A DNA stretch of 64,000 nucleotides, from NCBI GenBank assembly GCA_030052745.1, contig JANBVO010000012.1, forward strand, positions 735,380 to 799,379, given 5' to 3'. The notes beneath the pieces are model-generated. The model was not told the origin of the DNA. It searched no databases and saw only the letters and a list, made by a program, of their open reading frames with translations. Positions 11,277 through 22,030 of this stretch are shown piece by piece. The stretch's first letter is position 1; every line of letters begins with the position of its first letter. The position numbers were made by a program, and so were the translations under genes. The DNA comes from Pleurostoma richardsiae. Lineage: Eukaryota > Ascomycota > Sordariomycetes > Calosphaeriales > Pleurostomataceae.

Positions 11277-12081
11277 GGTTGAGGAAAATCTTAGCGAAAG
11301 AGAGTCACACTTCGTTGGTGTTAGAGTTGCAGATCAGAAACACTTGTCCAGGCCGTAGGTTGCAGGAGATGTTTATATTCAGTCTCAAGATCGATCGTGT
11401 TGTGGCGTTGTCCCACTGAATTAGTTGTTCGGCGATTGCGAAGATCGCCGATGAATCCTTCGGCGCTTGTGTCTCGGTGCGAATAACAAAGGAAATGGCG
11501 AAGACAATAGGAATTCACGAACACTATATTATATCGTCGTCAAGAGATAGTACAGTTGATGTCATCTGAGCCCATGCATATCCGGAAACGATTCGTTCTA
11601 CTCCGTACGTATTGGCTTGTCTTACAGCACTCTGTCTTAGCTGGGTCATCAGGCCGTATCATAGCAATCTTTCCAGCTTTACGAGAACATCATTGTCAAT
11701 TGAAGTTATTACTCCGGGGAAGCTTCTCTGTGAATTATGACACGTTAAAGTTCATGTTCAGACTATTCGTAAGGGTTATCGGCATAGTCGTAGTGCGGAG
11801 GTAAGTAAGTGAAGAGCGCCAATTCACTTCGCCGACTCACTGCTAAGCTAGACTGCTATAGCCCTGTAAGGAACAACAGTCAGCTTGTTACGCTTTCGTC
11901 TGTACAAAACTTAAAATTTAGGGACTAATGTGAAGACAGTTTCTAGAAGCACAGCTGTCGTCTGTCTTGTGAGTTCTTGTTATTACGCACTCGTGATATG
12001 GTTGTGTCGGTGATAAAGGCAATCGTCAAAACATCGCCGCACATTCAATTCCAAACACTATCGCAAGTTCGCGACTGTCAT
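11277..12081. other. Intergenic, AT-rich
   Basis: Upstream region of the SDR gene and downstream region of the epimerase-like gene. No frame with recognisable motifs; base composition is clearly more AT-rich than the flanking genes. Confidence 0.5.
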
Positions 12082-13143
12082 TCAGGTCTTCACAAAACTC
12101 TCAACATTGTCCCTGACACTCTGCTCCAAACTTGTCCACTCATCCTGTCCCAGACTCCGCAGAAGCTCTGTCGCCCTCCCATTCGCCATGTCCGTCTGGT
12201 CCCACCCAGCATCAGGCAGATCCACAAAGTCCGCCTTGTCCGGGTAGCTCTGCTTCAGGATTTCCAGCACTTTCGGCCAGCTGTACCTCTCCGCACAACC
12301 AAAGATTCTCTCCCCTTCCACCCCCGGCGTCACCAGCGTCCCCAGGAAAAGCCTCCCGCAGTCCCGCGCGTCGATGAACCACTGCGGCGTGACATGTTCC
12401 AGGATATCGAGGTGCTCGCCGTTCCATAGCCATCGGACCATCCCCGCCGTGCTGGCCGGCTGGCTCTCCGGGTTCATGATTGGCCCGAGGACCGTGTCCG
12501 GGTGGACCGTGTTGAACCTGTAGCTGGGCTCCTCGCGCTTCACCCACCCCCACAGCCCCTGCTCGACCTTGGTCTTGGTCGCCATGAAAGGTGCGAGGCC
12601 TTTCTGCTGCGGCGTCAGGCTCGGATCCGCGACCTTCCGCAGAGCATCTTCGTTCCAGCTGGTAGCGTCGACCTTGGCAGCAACGCCCACGGCAGGCGTC
12701 CAGGCCGTCCACATGGAGGCGGTGTAGATGACGGATTTCACAGTCGGCTCCGCCTTGGCGGCCTCCAGCAGGGAGACGTGGTTGGCGAGCTCCTGCTTCA
12801 CGGCGGCGTCGACATCGGCAATGTCCAGGCTCGCGTGGCCGGCGACAAGGATAGCCCCCGACACGCCCTTAATGGGTTTGTCCCATGCGCCGGGAGCGGC
12901 AAGGTCAGCGACTTGGACGAGCTCGAAGCTGTCAGCGCTGTACTTGGACTTGAAAATCTCCTCTACCCAGGCAGATTTAGATGGCTCCCGGACGGTGCCT
13001 CGCACGCGGTAGCCACTGGTGAGGAGGACATCGGCGATATGACTGGCGATGAGACCGTTAACACCCGTGACAAGGACAAGAGATCCAGTGGGTATAATTG
13101 GGTTCTTCAAGGTTACTGGTGCAGTGTAAGGAGGCGCCATCAT
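12082..13143 (-). CDS. NAD(P)-dependent epimerase / aldehyde reductase-like, altered Tyr
   Basis: Uninterrupted 353-residue extended-SDR protein with two adjacent ATGs at 13143 and 13140. The nucleotide motif LVLVTGVNGLIASHIADVLL (residues 22-41) is the GxxGxxA form used by dihydroflavonol-4-reductase and Gre2-like aldehyde reductases, followed by GYRVRGTVREPSK, typical of NADPH preference. Further on, VIYTASMWTAW marks the catalytic Ser strand. The YxxxK motif expected next is read here as FMATK: the Tyr codon is TTC (Phe), while the Lys is kept. The C-terminal half (GEHLDILEHVTPQWFIDARDC and on) fits the family. Without the Tyr hydroxyl a normal reductase reaction is doubtful, unless the fold has been re-purposed. 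Stand-alone gene, intergenic on both sides. Confidence 0.8.
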   Translation of the reverse strand: MMAPPYTAPVTLKNPIIPTGSLVLVTGVNGLIASHIADVLLTSGYRVRGTVREPSKSAWVEEIFKSKYSADSFELVQVADLAAPGAWDKPIKGVSGAILVAGHASLDIADVDAAVKQELANHVSLLEAAKAEPTVKSVIYTASMWTAWTPAVGVAAKVDATSWNEDALRKVADPSLTPQQKGLAPFMATKTKVEQGLWGWVKREEPSYRFNTVHPDTVLGPIMNPESQPASTAGMVRWLWNGEHLDILEHVTPQWFIDARDCGRLFLGTLVTPGVEGERIFGCAERYSWPKVLEILKQSYPDKADFVDLPDAGWDQTDMANGRATELLRSLGQDEWTSLEQSVRDNVESFVKT

Positions 13144-13842
13144 TTCGGTGTCGATGGATGCTACGAGACCGGCATGGCTGCTGATCAGTTGGGCGTGAGA
13201 CCAGGGAGCAGAGCTGCATACATATACTCAGCCGTCGCACTATGGGGTCCATTCGCGACCTCTCAGGATGGCATTTAGAGGTCTCATGCTGGACGATACG
13301 CCAGACGCCACGCACGGTGTCGAGTCCGAGGAGTCCGATTCAATCACAGGGCGAAGTCCGAGACAGAATTGCGCCGAGCTTATCAATGCATGTCGCACAG
13401 CGTCAGACTCCAGGCGGCTGTGATCCTTGGCTCTCTCACCATTCGCCCAACGAAGCTCTGCAGTGCCATTTCCTTCTTGTGGAAGCACACACTAACGCAG
13501 CCAGCATGTTTCACTACGCCATGCATCATTGCAGATCTGGGAAGCCCCAATTGTTGTCCGGCTGAGACGGGCGGGCGCGAATCACGATTCACTAGGAATC
13601 TAGGTAGTTATCGAAAGAAACTTGGCGTGAACTCTTATGTTGTTCTATCCAGGAGTAATACCGAACGGCATAAGCCTGCTCTAGTCGGTCCTCCGTCTAT
13701 CGTTGGCCGAATCACGCGAGAAAGCACTTGAACATGTAAACTTCAAGAGAGAAGCGAAAACAGGGCTCGTTCCCAGTCATTACATCATCGACGTCAACGC
13801 AGCACGCAGAGAATCAAATCTAAGCTACAAGCAAAATCTCGA
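13144..13842. other. Intergenic, no gene seen
   Basis: Upstream region of the epimerase-like gene and 3' side of the NCS1 permease. Open frames of up to about 120 codons have no recognisable motifs. Confidence 0.5.
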
Positions 13843-15801
13843 TCACAGCTTCTCATCCGGCTTGTCGAACGTGTCCTGCACCTGTACCACGGAGGTCTCG
13901 CTCGTCTCGCCGTCGATGACCTGCGCGACAGGGACGACGCCCATCTTCGCCGCCTCCTTGGGCGAGAAGGTGCCGTAGACGTCGACCTCGTCGTAGTCGC
14001 CCATGCCGGCGGCGGGAAACAGCCTGTTGAGCGTGTAGAAGATGATCGAGCTAACGAAGAAGCCTGTGATAACTCGGTTAGCACTGTGAAATCCCTCCTC
14101 AATGCAAACGAGTGAGGATGTTGGCTTACCAATCAGGAAAGCCATGTAGTACAGCTGGAAGAGACCCCTCGGCGCATCGGTCGTCCCGTTCGTCGTGACA
14201 ACCAGCCCGCCGATGGTTGGCGCCCACCCGCACAGCCAAGCGGGGATGGCGCGCCAGTTGACGCCGTGCCAGAACCAGTACTGCGTGTCGGTGGTGCGGT
14301 ACAGGTGCGTGAGCCGGATCTTGCGGCGGCGCAGCAGGTAGAAGTCGGTGGCCATGATGCCCATGATGGGCGACAGGAACACGGAGAAGGAGCTCAGCAC
14401 GCTGACGAAGGTCGCGGCGCGGTTGATGAGCTGCCAGGGCTGGACGATCCACGCGGCGACGAAGGTGATGATGGCGCCGCGGCGGATGTTGATGTAGCGG
14501 GGGAACAGACCCGCCAGGTCGATGCCGCCGGCGACGGCGTTGCCGCAGATGTTCTCGAACATGGAGGTCATGGCGAAGCCGAAGGCCAGGAAGAAGACGC
14601 CGGCGCGGGCCTTGGACGAGCCGTCGCCGTTGTCCATCATCACCATCAGCAGGTCAGGCGGGTTCCAGTACACCTCGCCGTAGATCTTCTGCGCTGCGCT
14701 GGTGGTGACGAGGCCGATGAAGGATACCATAACGCCCGTGACCCAGGCTGAGGCGATGGTGCCGCCCACGTAGTGCCGCCAGCCGTGGGCGTATCGCGAG
14801 AAGTCGGAGCCGTTGGTGATACCGGCTGCGATGCCGCCAATCATCTGGTTGATGCCGGCCATGATCAGCCACGAGGCGTTCCACTTTGACGTGCTGGCGA
14901 TGGCCTCGCCAGTCGACCACAGCGGGCCGACGCCCTTGGCCACGGCCAGGGCCCAGATCATCATGCAGAGCATGCCGAGGCCGCAGTAGATGGAGGTGAC
15001 CTGGAAGGGTCGCTTGAACTTCTCGGGCGGGATGAACAGGAAAGGCGTCGACAGCACCCAGAAGACGATGAAGCCGACGAACTGGTAGCCAGTGGTGGGC
15101 ATGCTGGAGGGCAGGAAGTTGTGCATCTTGGCGAAGGAGGGCCAGATGGCGGTGATGCAGACGGCGACGAGGCGGCCACCGTTCCAGCACTGCACGGCGT
15201 TCCAGATGAAGTTGAGCAGGATGCGCTGCAGCAGCGGGATGTAGCTGCCGCGCATGCCCCAGGAGAAGCGGTTCTGCACCGTGAAGCCGATGTGCCACTG
15301 CAGGCCGCACCAGGCGATGAGGGTCGAGAACATGGTGATGAGGAGGCGGCCGACGACGATGATGAGCATGGACTGGCCGACCGACAGTCCCTGGGCTAAT
15401 TAGAGGTCCACTGTCAGCCTCTCCATCTTCCTGTCCGCCTTCCACACCCTCACGATGCCATATGGACGGCCAATCGGATGTAGTGCCGCGGGAACTCCAT
15501 AGGGTAACTCACTAAGGAACGTGTTGGGAGATTGCCAGTTAGAGATGTTAAGCGACGACAGCGTCCAGTAACCAAAGAAATGGAACCATCCTATGCGTTC
15601 CTCTGTTAGCCGCTTCGCTCTCCACATGAACTAAGGTTGTCTGTCCAGTTACCCACCCCAGGTACGCCGCTGCGGCGGCAACGGGATCAGATCGCGGTTG
15701 CTCCACGAGTCGGTCTGCTCATGCTGGGCCGCATCGCCATGCAGCTTGACCTTCTCCTTGAGCGTGCGGAGACGCGGACCCGCAGAGGTAACGACAGTCA
15801 T
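13843..15801 (-). CDS. NCS1 permease (allantoin/uracil/hydantoin type)
   Basis: Four exons, 15801-15657, 15590-15513, 15395-14130 and 14063-13843, give 569 residues. The N-terminal exons join as RTWGWFHFFGYW and NTFLTQGLSVGQSM, the diagnostic opening of the NCS1 (Fur/Dal4) family. Later segments such as ITNGSDFSRYAHGW (TM6 region), GVFFLAFGFAMTSM and SSFSVFLSPIMGIMATDFYLLRRRKI complete a 12-TM cation-symporter fold. Family members import uracil, allantoin, uridine, hydantoins or related ring compounds. The gene is divergent from the hydantoinase/DUF917 fusion at 16659, which favours a cyclic ureide or hydantoin substrate; this is context inference. A TATATAAG lies at 15902-15909, about 100 bp before the ATG. 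The last intron (66 nt) keeps the frame open if retained. Confidence 0.9.
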
Positions 15802-16658
15802 CTTGTCCGACGCAACAGGGAGCTGTTGTCGCTGTGGTCTTCTGGGTGCGATGAACAAGAAAGTCCTCCAATCTCTGTCAGCCACGGCGCGGCGCAGCAC
15901 GTATATAAGCTCGATGGGCGTATATCACACCCTTGATCGACCCACGAGATCGGCTCTCCAGGGGTTATCTGCCGAAGATAAGATGGTGCATATCATCCCA
16001 TCGGGCTGATACGGCGAGGAACCATCGACGGGGAGGCGAATCTTGGCGCCGTCGAGGTGGGAAAGGTGTGTGGCATTCACCGGCGAAAGGAGGCAAAGAG
16101 GGCCTGACTGTCTGATAAGAAATCACCCGACGGGTTTTCCGCGGCATACTAAGGCTTCAAGAAGGACCGAAACTCCACACTTATCGCACGGTTTGACTCG
16201 TTGCGTGCTGGCGATCTCATGGGTTCACCTAATCAGCTTAGGTTTCGCTGCTGATATCGCTGCGGAGCCGGCGCTGCGGGCCCCGCGCAGGATCGAGGCC
16301 TCCGCCCGGGTTATCGAGCTCCGACCGGAGTGTTTGCGCTGTGAGTGGTGGACGTAACGGAGGCGCTAAGGCTCCGTTCCCCTATCTCGATCGGCCAACT
16401 TGGAGTTGAGCCGGACCAAGAACCGAAAGATAGGCAGCGGGGATAGCGGCATTGAGGGGTCCCTTGAGGGATGAGACGATGAGAGGATGAGATATATACA
16501 GACTTCCCTCACATCGAATGTGAAATGAGGAGATAGAACTGCTGAGTGTCGTGAGCGTCTGTGAAGAGATCCATCTTGGGAACATCATCTCGCTCATCTC
16601 GACTGCCAGGCTCGTCTCATCCCCTCCCTTCTCCCCATTCCACTCCTTAATTCTCAAG
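15802..16658. promoter_or_regulatory. Divergent promoter with five GATAA cores
   Basis: This gap separates the starts of the NCS1 permease and the hydantoinase fusion. GATAA cores on either strand lie at 15965-15969, 15978-15982, 16115-16119, 16181-16185 and 16311-16315; a random sequence of this length would hold about 1.7. HGATAR sites bind AreA/NIT2 GATA activators of nitrogen catabolism in ascomycetes. TATA-like sequences occur at 15902-15909 (for the permease) and near 16491-16498 (for the hydrolase). No protein-coding frame was recognised. Confidence 0.55.
15902..15909 (-). promoter_or_regulatory. TATA-like element, NCS1 permease
   Basis: TATATAAG about 100 bp upstream of the permease ATG at 15801, a usual fungal TATA distance. 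Confidence 0.4.
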
Positions 16659-19600
16659 ATGGGCTCCTTATCAGAACCCAAGCGCCTCCGTATCGGTGTC
16701 GATGTTGGCGGCACCAACACGGATGGCGTCGTGCTCGATCCTTCGCGGGCGTCGGAGCCCGATAAGGGCATTATTGCGTGGCACAAGGCGCCCACGACGA
16801 CCAACCCCAGCATCGGCATCAGCGATGCCATCACGGAGATGTTCAAGACGGCGAGCATTGACCCAGCCGACGTCGCTAGTGTGACTATCGGCACGACGCA
16901 CTTCGTCAACGCTGTCGTTGAGCGCGACGCCGCACGGCTGTCGCCCGTGGCCGTCATCCGGCTATGCGGACCCTTCAGCAAGCACGCGCCTCCCTGCGTT
17001 GACTGGCCCGATGACATGCGCGAGCTAATCCTCGGCTACTTCGCGCTTGCCCGTGGAGGCCTGGAGGTCGACGGCAGCCTCATCGGCGACATCGACCCCG
17101 CCGAGATCAAGGCGCACTGCGCCACGATCCGGGAAAAGGGCATCCGCAGCATCGTCGTCAACGGCGTCTTCAGCCCCATCGACACGATCGAGAAGCAGGA
17201 GGAGCGCGCAGCTGAAATCATCCGCGCCGAGCTGCCCGGCTGCGACGTCGTGCTCTCCAAGGAGGTCGCGAACCTGGGCTTCCTGGAGCGGGAGAACGCG
17301 GCCATCCTCAACGCGTCGATCCTGGCCTTCGCGCGCAAGACCATCCGCTCCTTCCACGAGCCGGTCGAGCGGCTGGGCCTGCGCTGCCCCGTCTTCATCA
17401 CCCAGAACGACGGCACCATACTGTCCGGCGAGATGGCCGCCAAGCTGCCCATCCGGACCTTCTCGAGCGGCCCCACCAACAGCATGCGCGGCGCCGCTTT
17501 CCTGGTCGACAATAAGCTCGACGAGGCCATGATGGTGGTCGACATTGGCGGCACCACGTCCGACGTGGGCCTGCTGCTCGCCAACGGCTTCCCGCGCCAG
17601 CAGGCCGCCTACAGCGAGCTGGCCGGCGTGCGCATGAACTTCTCCTGCCCCGACATCAAGAGCATCGGCCTCGGAGGCGGCTCCATCATCCGCAAGGGCG
17701 ACACCATTACCGTGGGCCCCGACAGCGTTGGCTACAAGCTGACCAAGGAGGCTCTCGTCTTCGGCGGCAGTGTCCTCACTACGACGGATTGCACCGTCCT
17801 GGCCGACCCGAGCCTCGCTATCGGCAACCCTGAGCTTGTCAAGGGTGCGCTGACGCCCGAAGAGCTAGTGCAATCCAGGACAGTCATTAAGAAGAAGCTG
17901 GAGAAGGTCATCGACACGATGAAGACGTCGCCTGAAGACCTGCCGGTGTTGCTCGTCGGCGGTGGTGCCGTCATCGCGCCTGACGAGCTCAAGGGTGCGA
18001 GCAAGGTCCTGAAGCCCAGGTGGTCGGAGGTCGCCAACGCCATCGGCGCCGCCATCGCACGCGTCAGTGCAGTCGTCGACACGGTGAAGTCGACCGAGGC
18101 GAAGAGCCCAGCGGCACTTCTGAAGGAGATCTGCCGGGATGCGATCGAGAGGACGGTTGTGGCCGGTGCGGACCCTGCGACGGTAAAGATCGTGGAGATG
18201 GAGACGCTCCCCTTGCAGGTAGGCCGCATAATCAACCTCATTACATGTGGCAGGACACTAACAGTATCGACAGTACATCGCGAACAAGTCGCGCTTCATC
18301 GTCCGCGCGGCGGGAGACTTCGACTACTCCCGCACGGACATGGACATCCTGCCCGCCAAGGAAGCGGTGGACGAGGAGACCGAGATGAGCCAGTACGAGA
18401 AGTCGGCGGAGAAGTCGGCCAAGAAGACCAAGCCGGAGCCCAAGGAGGGCATCGACATCGCGACCTACCGGCCGACGGTCAAGGACCGTGTGTGGTACGT
18501 CAACGAGACGGACCTGGACTGGATCAGCATGGGCTGCTACATCCTCGGCACCGGCGGCGGCGGCTCACCCTACCCGCACATGATCCGGCTCCGCGAGATG
18601 ATCCGCAAGGGCGCGATCGTGCGCGTCGTCAACCCCTACGACATCTCCGACGACGCGGCCGTGGGCACCGGCGGCGGCGCGGGGTCCCCGACGGTGGGAA
18701 TCGAGAAGCTGGCTGGCGACGAGATGCTGGAGGCGCAGCACGAGCTGGCCAAGATCTGCGACCGCGCCCCGACCCACATGATCGCGCTGGAGATCGGCGG
18801 CGGCAACGGCCTGCAGGGCATGGTGCTGGGCGCCAGCAGCAATATGGACCTCCCTGTCGTGGACGGCGACTGGATGGGCCGCGCGTACCCGACCAAGTGG
18901 CAGACCACGCCCGTGGTCTTCAACGAGCGGCCCTGCGTCTGGTCGCCCATCGCCATGTGCGACGGCAACGGCAACGTCGTGCTGATGCCGCGCGCCAGGT
19001 CCGACCTGCAGGTTGAGCGCGTGCTGCGCGTCGCGCTGAGCCAGATGGGCTCGCACACCGGCTGCGCCGAGAGCCCCGTCACTGGCGCGGAGACCAAGCG
19101 CTGGGCCGTCGAGCACACCATCTCGCAGGCGTGGCGTATCGGCCGGGCCGTGGAGCGCGCGCGCCGGTCAAACCGCGTCGACAGCGTGGCGGAGACCATC
19201 ATCGAGGAGTGCGGCGGCTCGGAGGCGGCCAAGGTCATCTGGAAGGGCAAGATCGTCGGCGTGACGAGGACACTGCATATGGGCCACATCTACGGCGAGT
19301 GCCTTATCGAAGGTGCGGACGTAGTGGACGAGGCCGCAGAGGGCAATGGTGCAGCGCCGTCGCAGCCCCAGTTCCGGGGTATCGTCAAGATCCCGTTCAA
19401 GAACGAGAACATCGCCGTCATCAGGACAAACGAGGCGTCGGGGTCGAAAGAGGGTGCCGACGGAGAGGAGAAGCCGCTGGAGCGGCAGGAGGACGTGCTC
19501 GCGCTGGTACCGGACCTCATCTCCGTCATCGACGCGCAGAACGGCGAGGCCATTGGCACGCCCGAGTATAGGTACGGCCTCCTGGTTATTGTGCTCGGCA

Positions 19601-19749
19601 TCGCGGCCAGCGACCGGTGGACTGGATCGGAGAGGGGTATCGAGATCGGAGGGCCGAACGCGTTTGGGTTCAATCATCTCACGTACGAGCCGCTTGGGCG
19701 GTACATCAAGCCGAAGAGTGTCATTGATGAGTTCGACGAGAGCTCATGA
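16659..19749 (+). CDS. Hydantoinase/oxoprolinase - DUF917 fusion protein
   Basis: Two exons, 16659-18218 and 18274-19749, give 1011 residues; the intron runs from CAG/gtaggc to cgacag and holds a CTAAC branch site. The first exon has the ASKHA nucleotide motif GVDVGGTNTDGVVLD (13-27), IGTTHFVNAVVERD, then FSSGPTNSMRGAAFL and MVVDIGGTTSDVGLL, which are the HydA_N and HydA domains of the hydantoinase A/5-oxoprolinase superfamily that hydrolyses cyclic amides with ATP. The second half starts near WISMGCYILGTGGGG and is a DUF917 domain (now called S-methyl thiohydantoin desulfurase, as recalled). Such fusions occur in fungi but are little characterised. It is probably cytosolic. The divergent NCS1 importer and GATAA cores suggest a nitrogen-scavenging role on hydantoin-like rings. 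Confidence 0.9.
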
Positions 19750-20272
19750 AGAGGCGGGATATGTATCGATAGACTTCGTTGCCTACTAATGACTGTACCT
19801 AGTTAGAATAGATCCTTTTAAAGACTCATGGGTTCAGTCTCAGTCTCATCCCATACCTGCCAGAGTGCCTAATAACTGTACATGGCTTTGAAGCGCTGCC
19901 TGCATATTAAGGGAAATTCAATGGAAAGACGTGATGCTATTCTGTAGCTTGGAAACGCCCTTTGGACTCCATGATTGTTGTAAAAGACGCAAGTCCCTAG
20001 GCACTTGATGACAAATTGACAATTAACAATCGGTTCAACTAATTGTAATCGTACCCTACCACTTCGAGCCGCAGTTTCACCAGACACGGAGCACATAGTC
20101 ATGAGAACACCCTTGACAGTACAATGGTATCAAAGCGGGCAACTCGATTCCTAGATATCGCGCAACTGGGTATCTAAACAATAGCCTCCCTGAACAGGGA
20201 GTAGAAGCGAAAGGCCCAAGGAGGAACCCACATCTCACAGATGTCATCAATGACAGGATCACTTCCCGCAGC
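19750..20272. other. Convergent 3' intergenic region
   Basis: AT-rich spacer between the hydantoinase stop codon and the stop of the sugar-type transporter; no gene is visible. Confidence 0.5.
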
Positions 20273-22030
20273 TCACGCCTCCAAAACACCCCCACTCCCC
20301 GAGGACGAGTCGCTGCCCTTGCGATCGACATGCGACACCTCGCCCTTCTCCTCGTCGTCGCTGCCCTTCCGCTCCCGCAAGTGTCCGCGGTGCTCCTCCG
20401 TCTCCTCGTACCGGATCAGCATCTCGCCGTTGCGCCCGTACCGCCGCGGCTCCACACGCGCCTGGTGCACGACGCTGAACACACCCTTCCAGCCGCTCAC
20501 CTTGTGGAAGATGCCATCCATCTCCTCGAGCGAGCGGCACGCCGTCTCCGGGTAGAAGAAGTACACGCTCGGCACCATGACGGCGTTGATGACCGCGAAG
20601 ATGACGTAGGTCCGGTTGCCGATGGAGTTGAACGCCACGGGCGTGATCATGACCACCAGGAAGTTGAAGATCCAGTTGCCCGATGTCGACAGCGCGTTGG
20701 CGGGCGCGCGGATCCGCAGCGGCACGATCTCCGCCGGGTACAGCCAGGTCATGCCCAGCCAGCCGATGGCGAAGAAGGTGTTGAAGACGAAGAGGAAGAC
20801 GATGCCCGCGATCTGGTAGGGCGTCTCCTGCCGCGAGTTGACGCCCGCCAGGATGGCCATGGTCGCCGCCTGCCCCGCGGCGCCGAACAGCATCAGCTTG
20901 CGCCGGCCCACGCGCTCGACCAGGAAGACGGCCGGCCACGACGCGATGAAGTACTCGGTGCCGTTGAGGGCGGCGAGGAGCCTTGACATGAAGGAGGTCA
21001 TGCCCAGGCCCTTGTAGATCACCGCGGCGTAGTAAGTGATCAAGTTGATGCCAGAGACCTGTTGGAACATCTGGTTGGTGTAACCCAGCAACGTGCGGTG
21101 GAGGTTGCGGTCCTTGTCCATGGTGAACAGGTCGGCGAAGCGGCCCTTGGACATCTCAATGACAGTGTCCTTGATTTCCTGGAACTCGTTCTCAATGTAC
21201 TTGTCCGAGACATCCACGTCCCCGAGTGCCGCCAGCACCTCCCGCGCCTCAGCATCATGACCCTTGAGAATGAGCCACCGCGGGGACTCCGGGAGGCCCC
21301 AGATGGTGGCGAGGATGAACAGACAGAAGACGATCTGGAAGGCGAGGGGGAAGCGCCAGGCCACGGATCCCGGGGCGAAGCTGAGACCCAGGTCGACCCA
21401 GTAGCTGATCATGATGCCGCAGGTGATGAGCGCGCCCTCGATCATGACCAGCTTACCGCGCTTATGCGGCGTCGACGTCTCAGACTGCCATGTGGGAACC
21501 GTCGACGTGTTCCCTCCATTTCCGATTCCCGTGATGATGCGGCCAATGATGAAGTGCTCGAGGGAGAAGGCGCTGGCTTGCAGGGCGGCGCCGATGACCA
21601 TGATGGAGGTGCCTAGCATGATCATGCGCTTGCGGCCGAGGAGGTCGCCGATGAAGATGGTGATGATGGCCCCGATGAAGCACCCCAGGTTATATGACGC
21701 GACAGAAATACCTACCATCTTGTCAGTTCTCAGTGTCTTCTTGGGTAGTGAAGATATGCTAGCTTACCTTGATAGTTGGACCTCAGCTGAGACTCTGCTT
21801 TTGTGATGCCAGCAGCGTCGGGGTTGATAGTAGGGAACTGGTCGAGGAAGACGGGGAGAGTCAGGATGCCTCCCATAACACCCTGGTCTGTTGGTCGGGG
21901 GTCAGCGATGACTGCGAGTCATATGGAGTCTTCTCCACGTACCATAGCCGAAGAGGAGAAAGTCGCAGCCGGCAATGATGCCGACTGCCCAGTTGAGGGA
22001 GTGACCCCTGAGACCGAAGAAGGGCTTCAT
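20273..22030 (-). CDS. MFS sugar transporter
   Basis: Three exons, 22030-21943, 21887-21768 and 21711-20273, give 548 residues. Splicing rebuilds FGYDQGVMGG at the end of TM1 and YQGISVASYNLG before TM2, both hallmarks of fungal hexose-type (Sugar_tr) permeases. Further family marks are GDLLGRKR (loop 2-3), PESPRW (about 210-215), ERVGRRKLMLFG (loop 8-9) and PETACRSLEEMDGIF after TM12. The C-terminal tail is long, charged and Ser-rich (DDEEKGEVS...SDSSSGSG), as in many regulated plasma-membrane transporters. The substrate could be a hexose, pentose, disaccharide or quinate-like polyol. It is convergent with the hydantoinase gene. All splice sites are GT...AG and phases are consistent. Confidence 0.9.

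Noticed and set aside
18301-19016. Long plus-strand frame continuing the hydantoinase first exon
   Set aside because: It reads through the intron into the wrong frame and gives an Arg-rich chain without family resemblance; the spliced frame continues the DUF917 domain.
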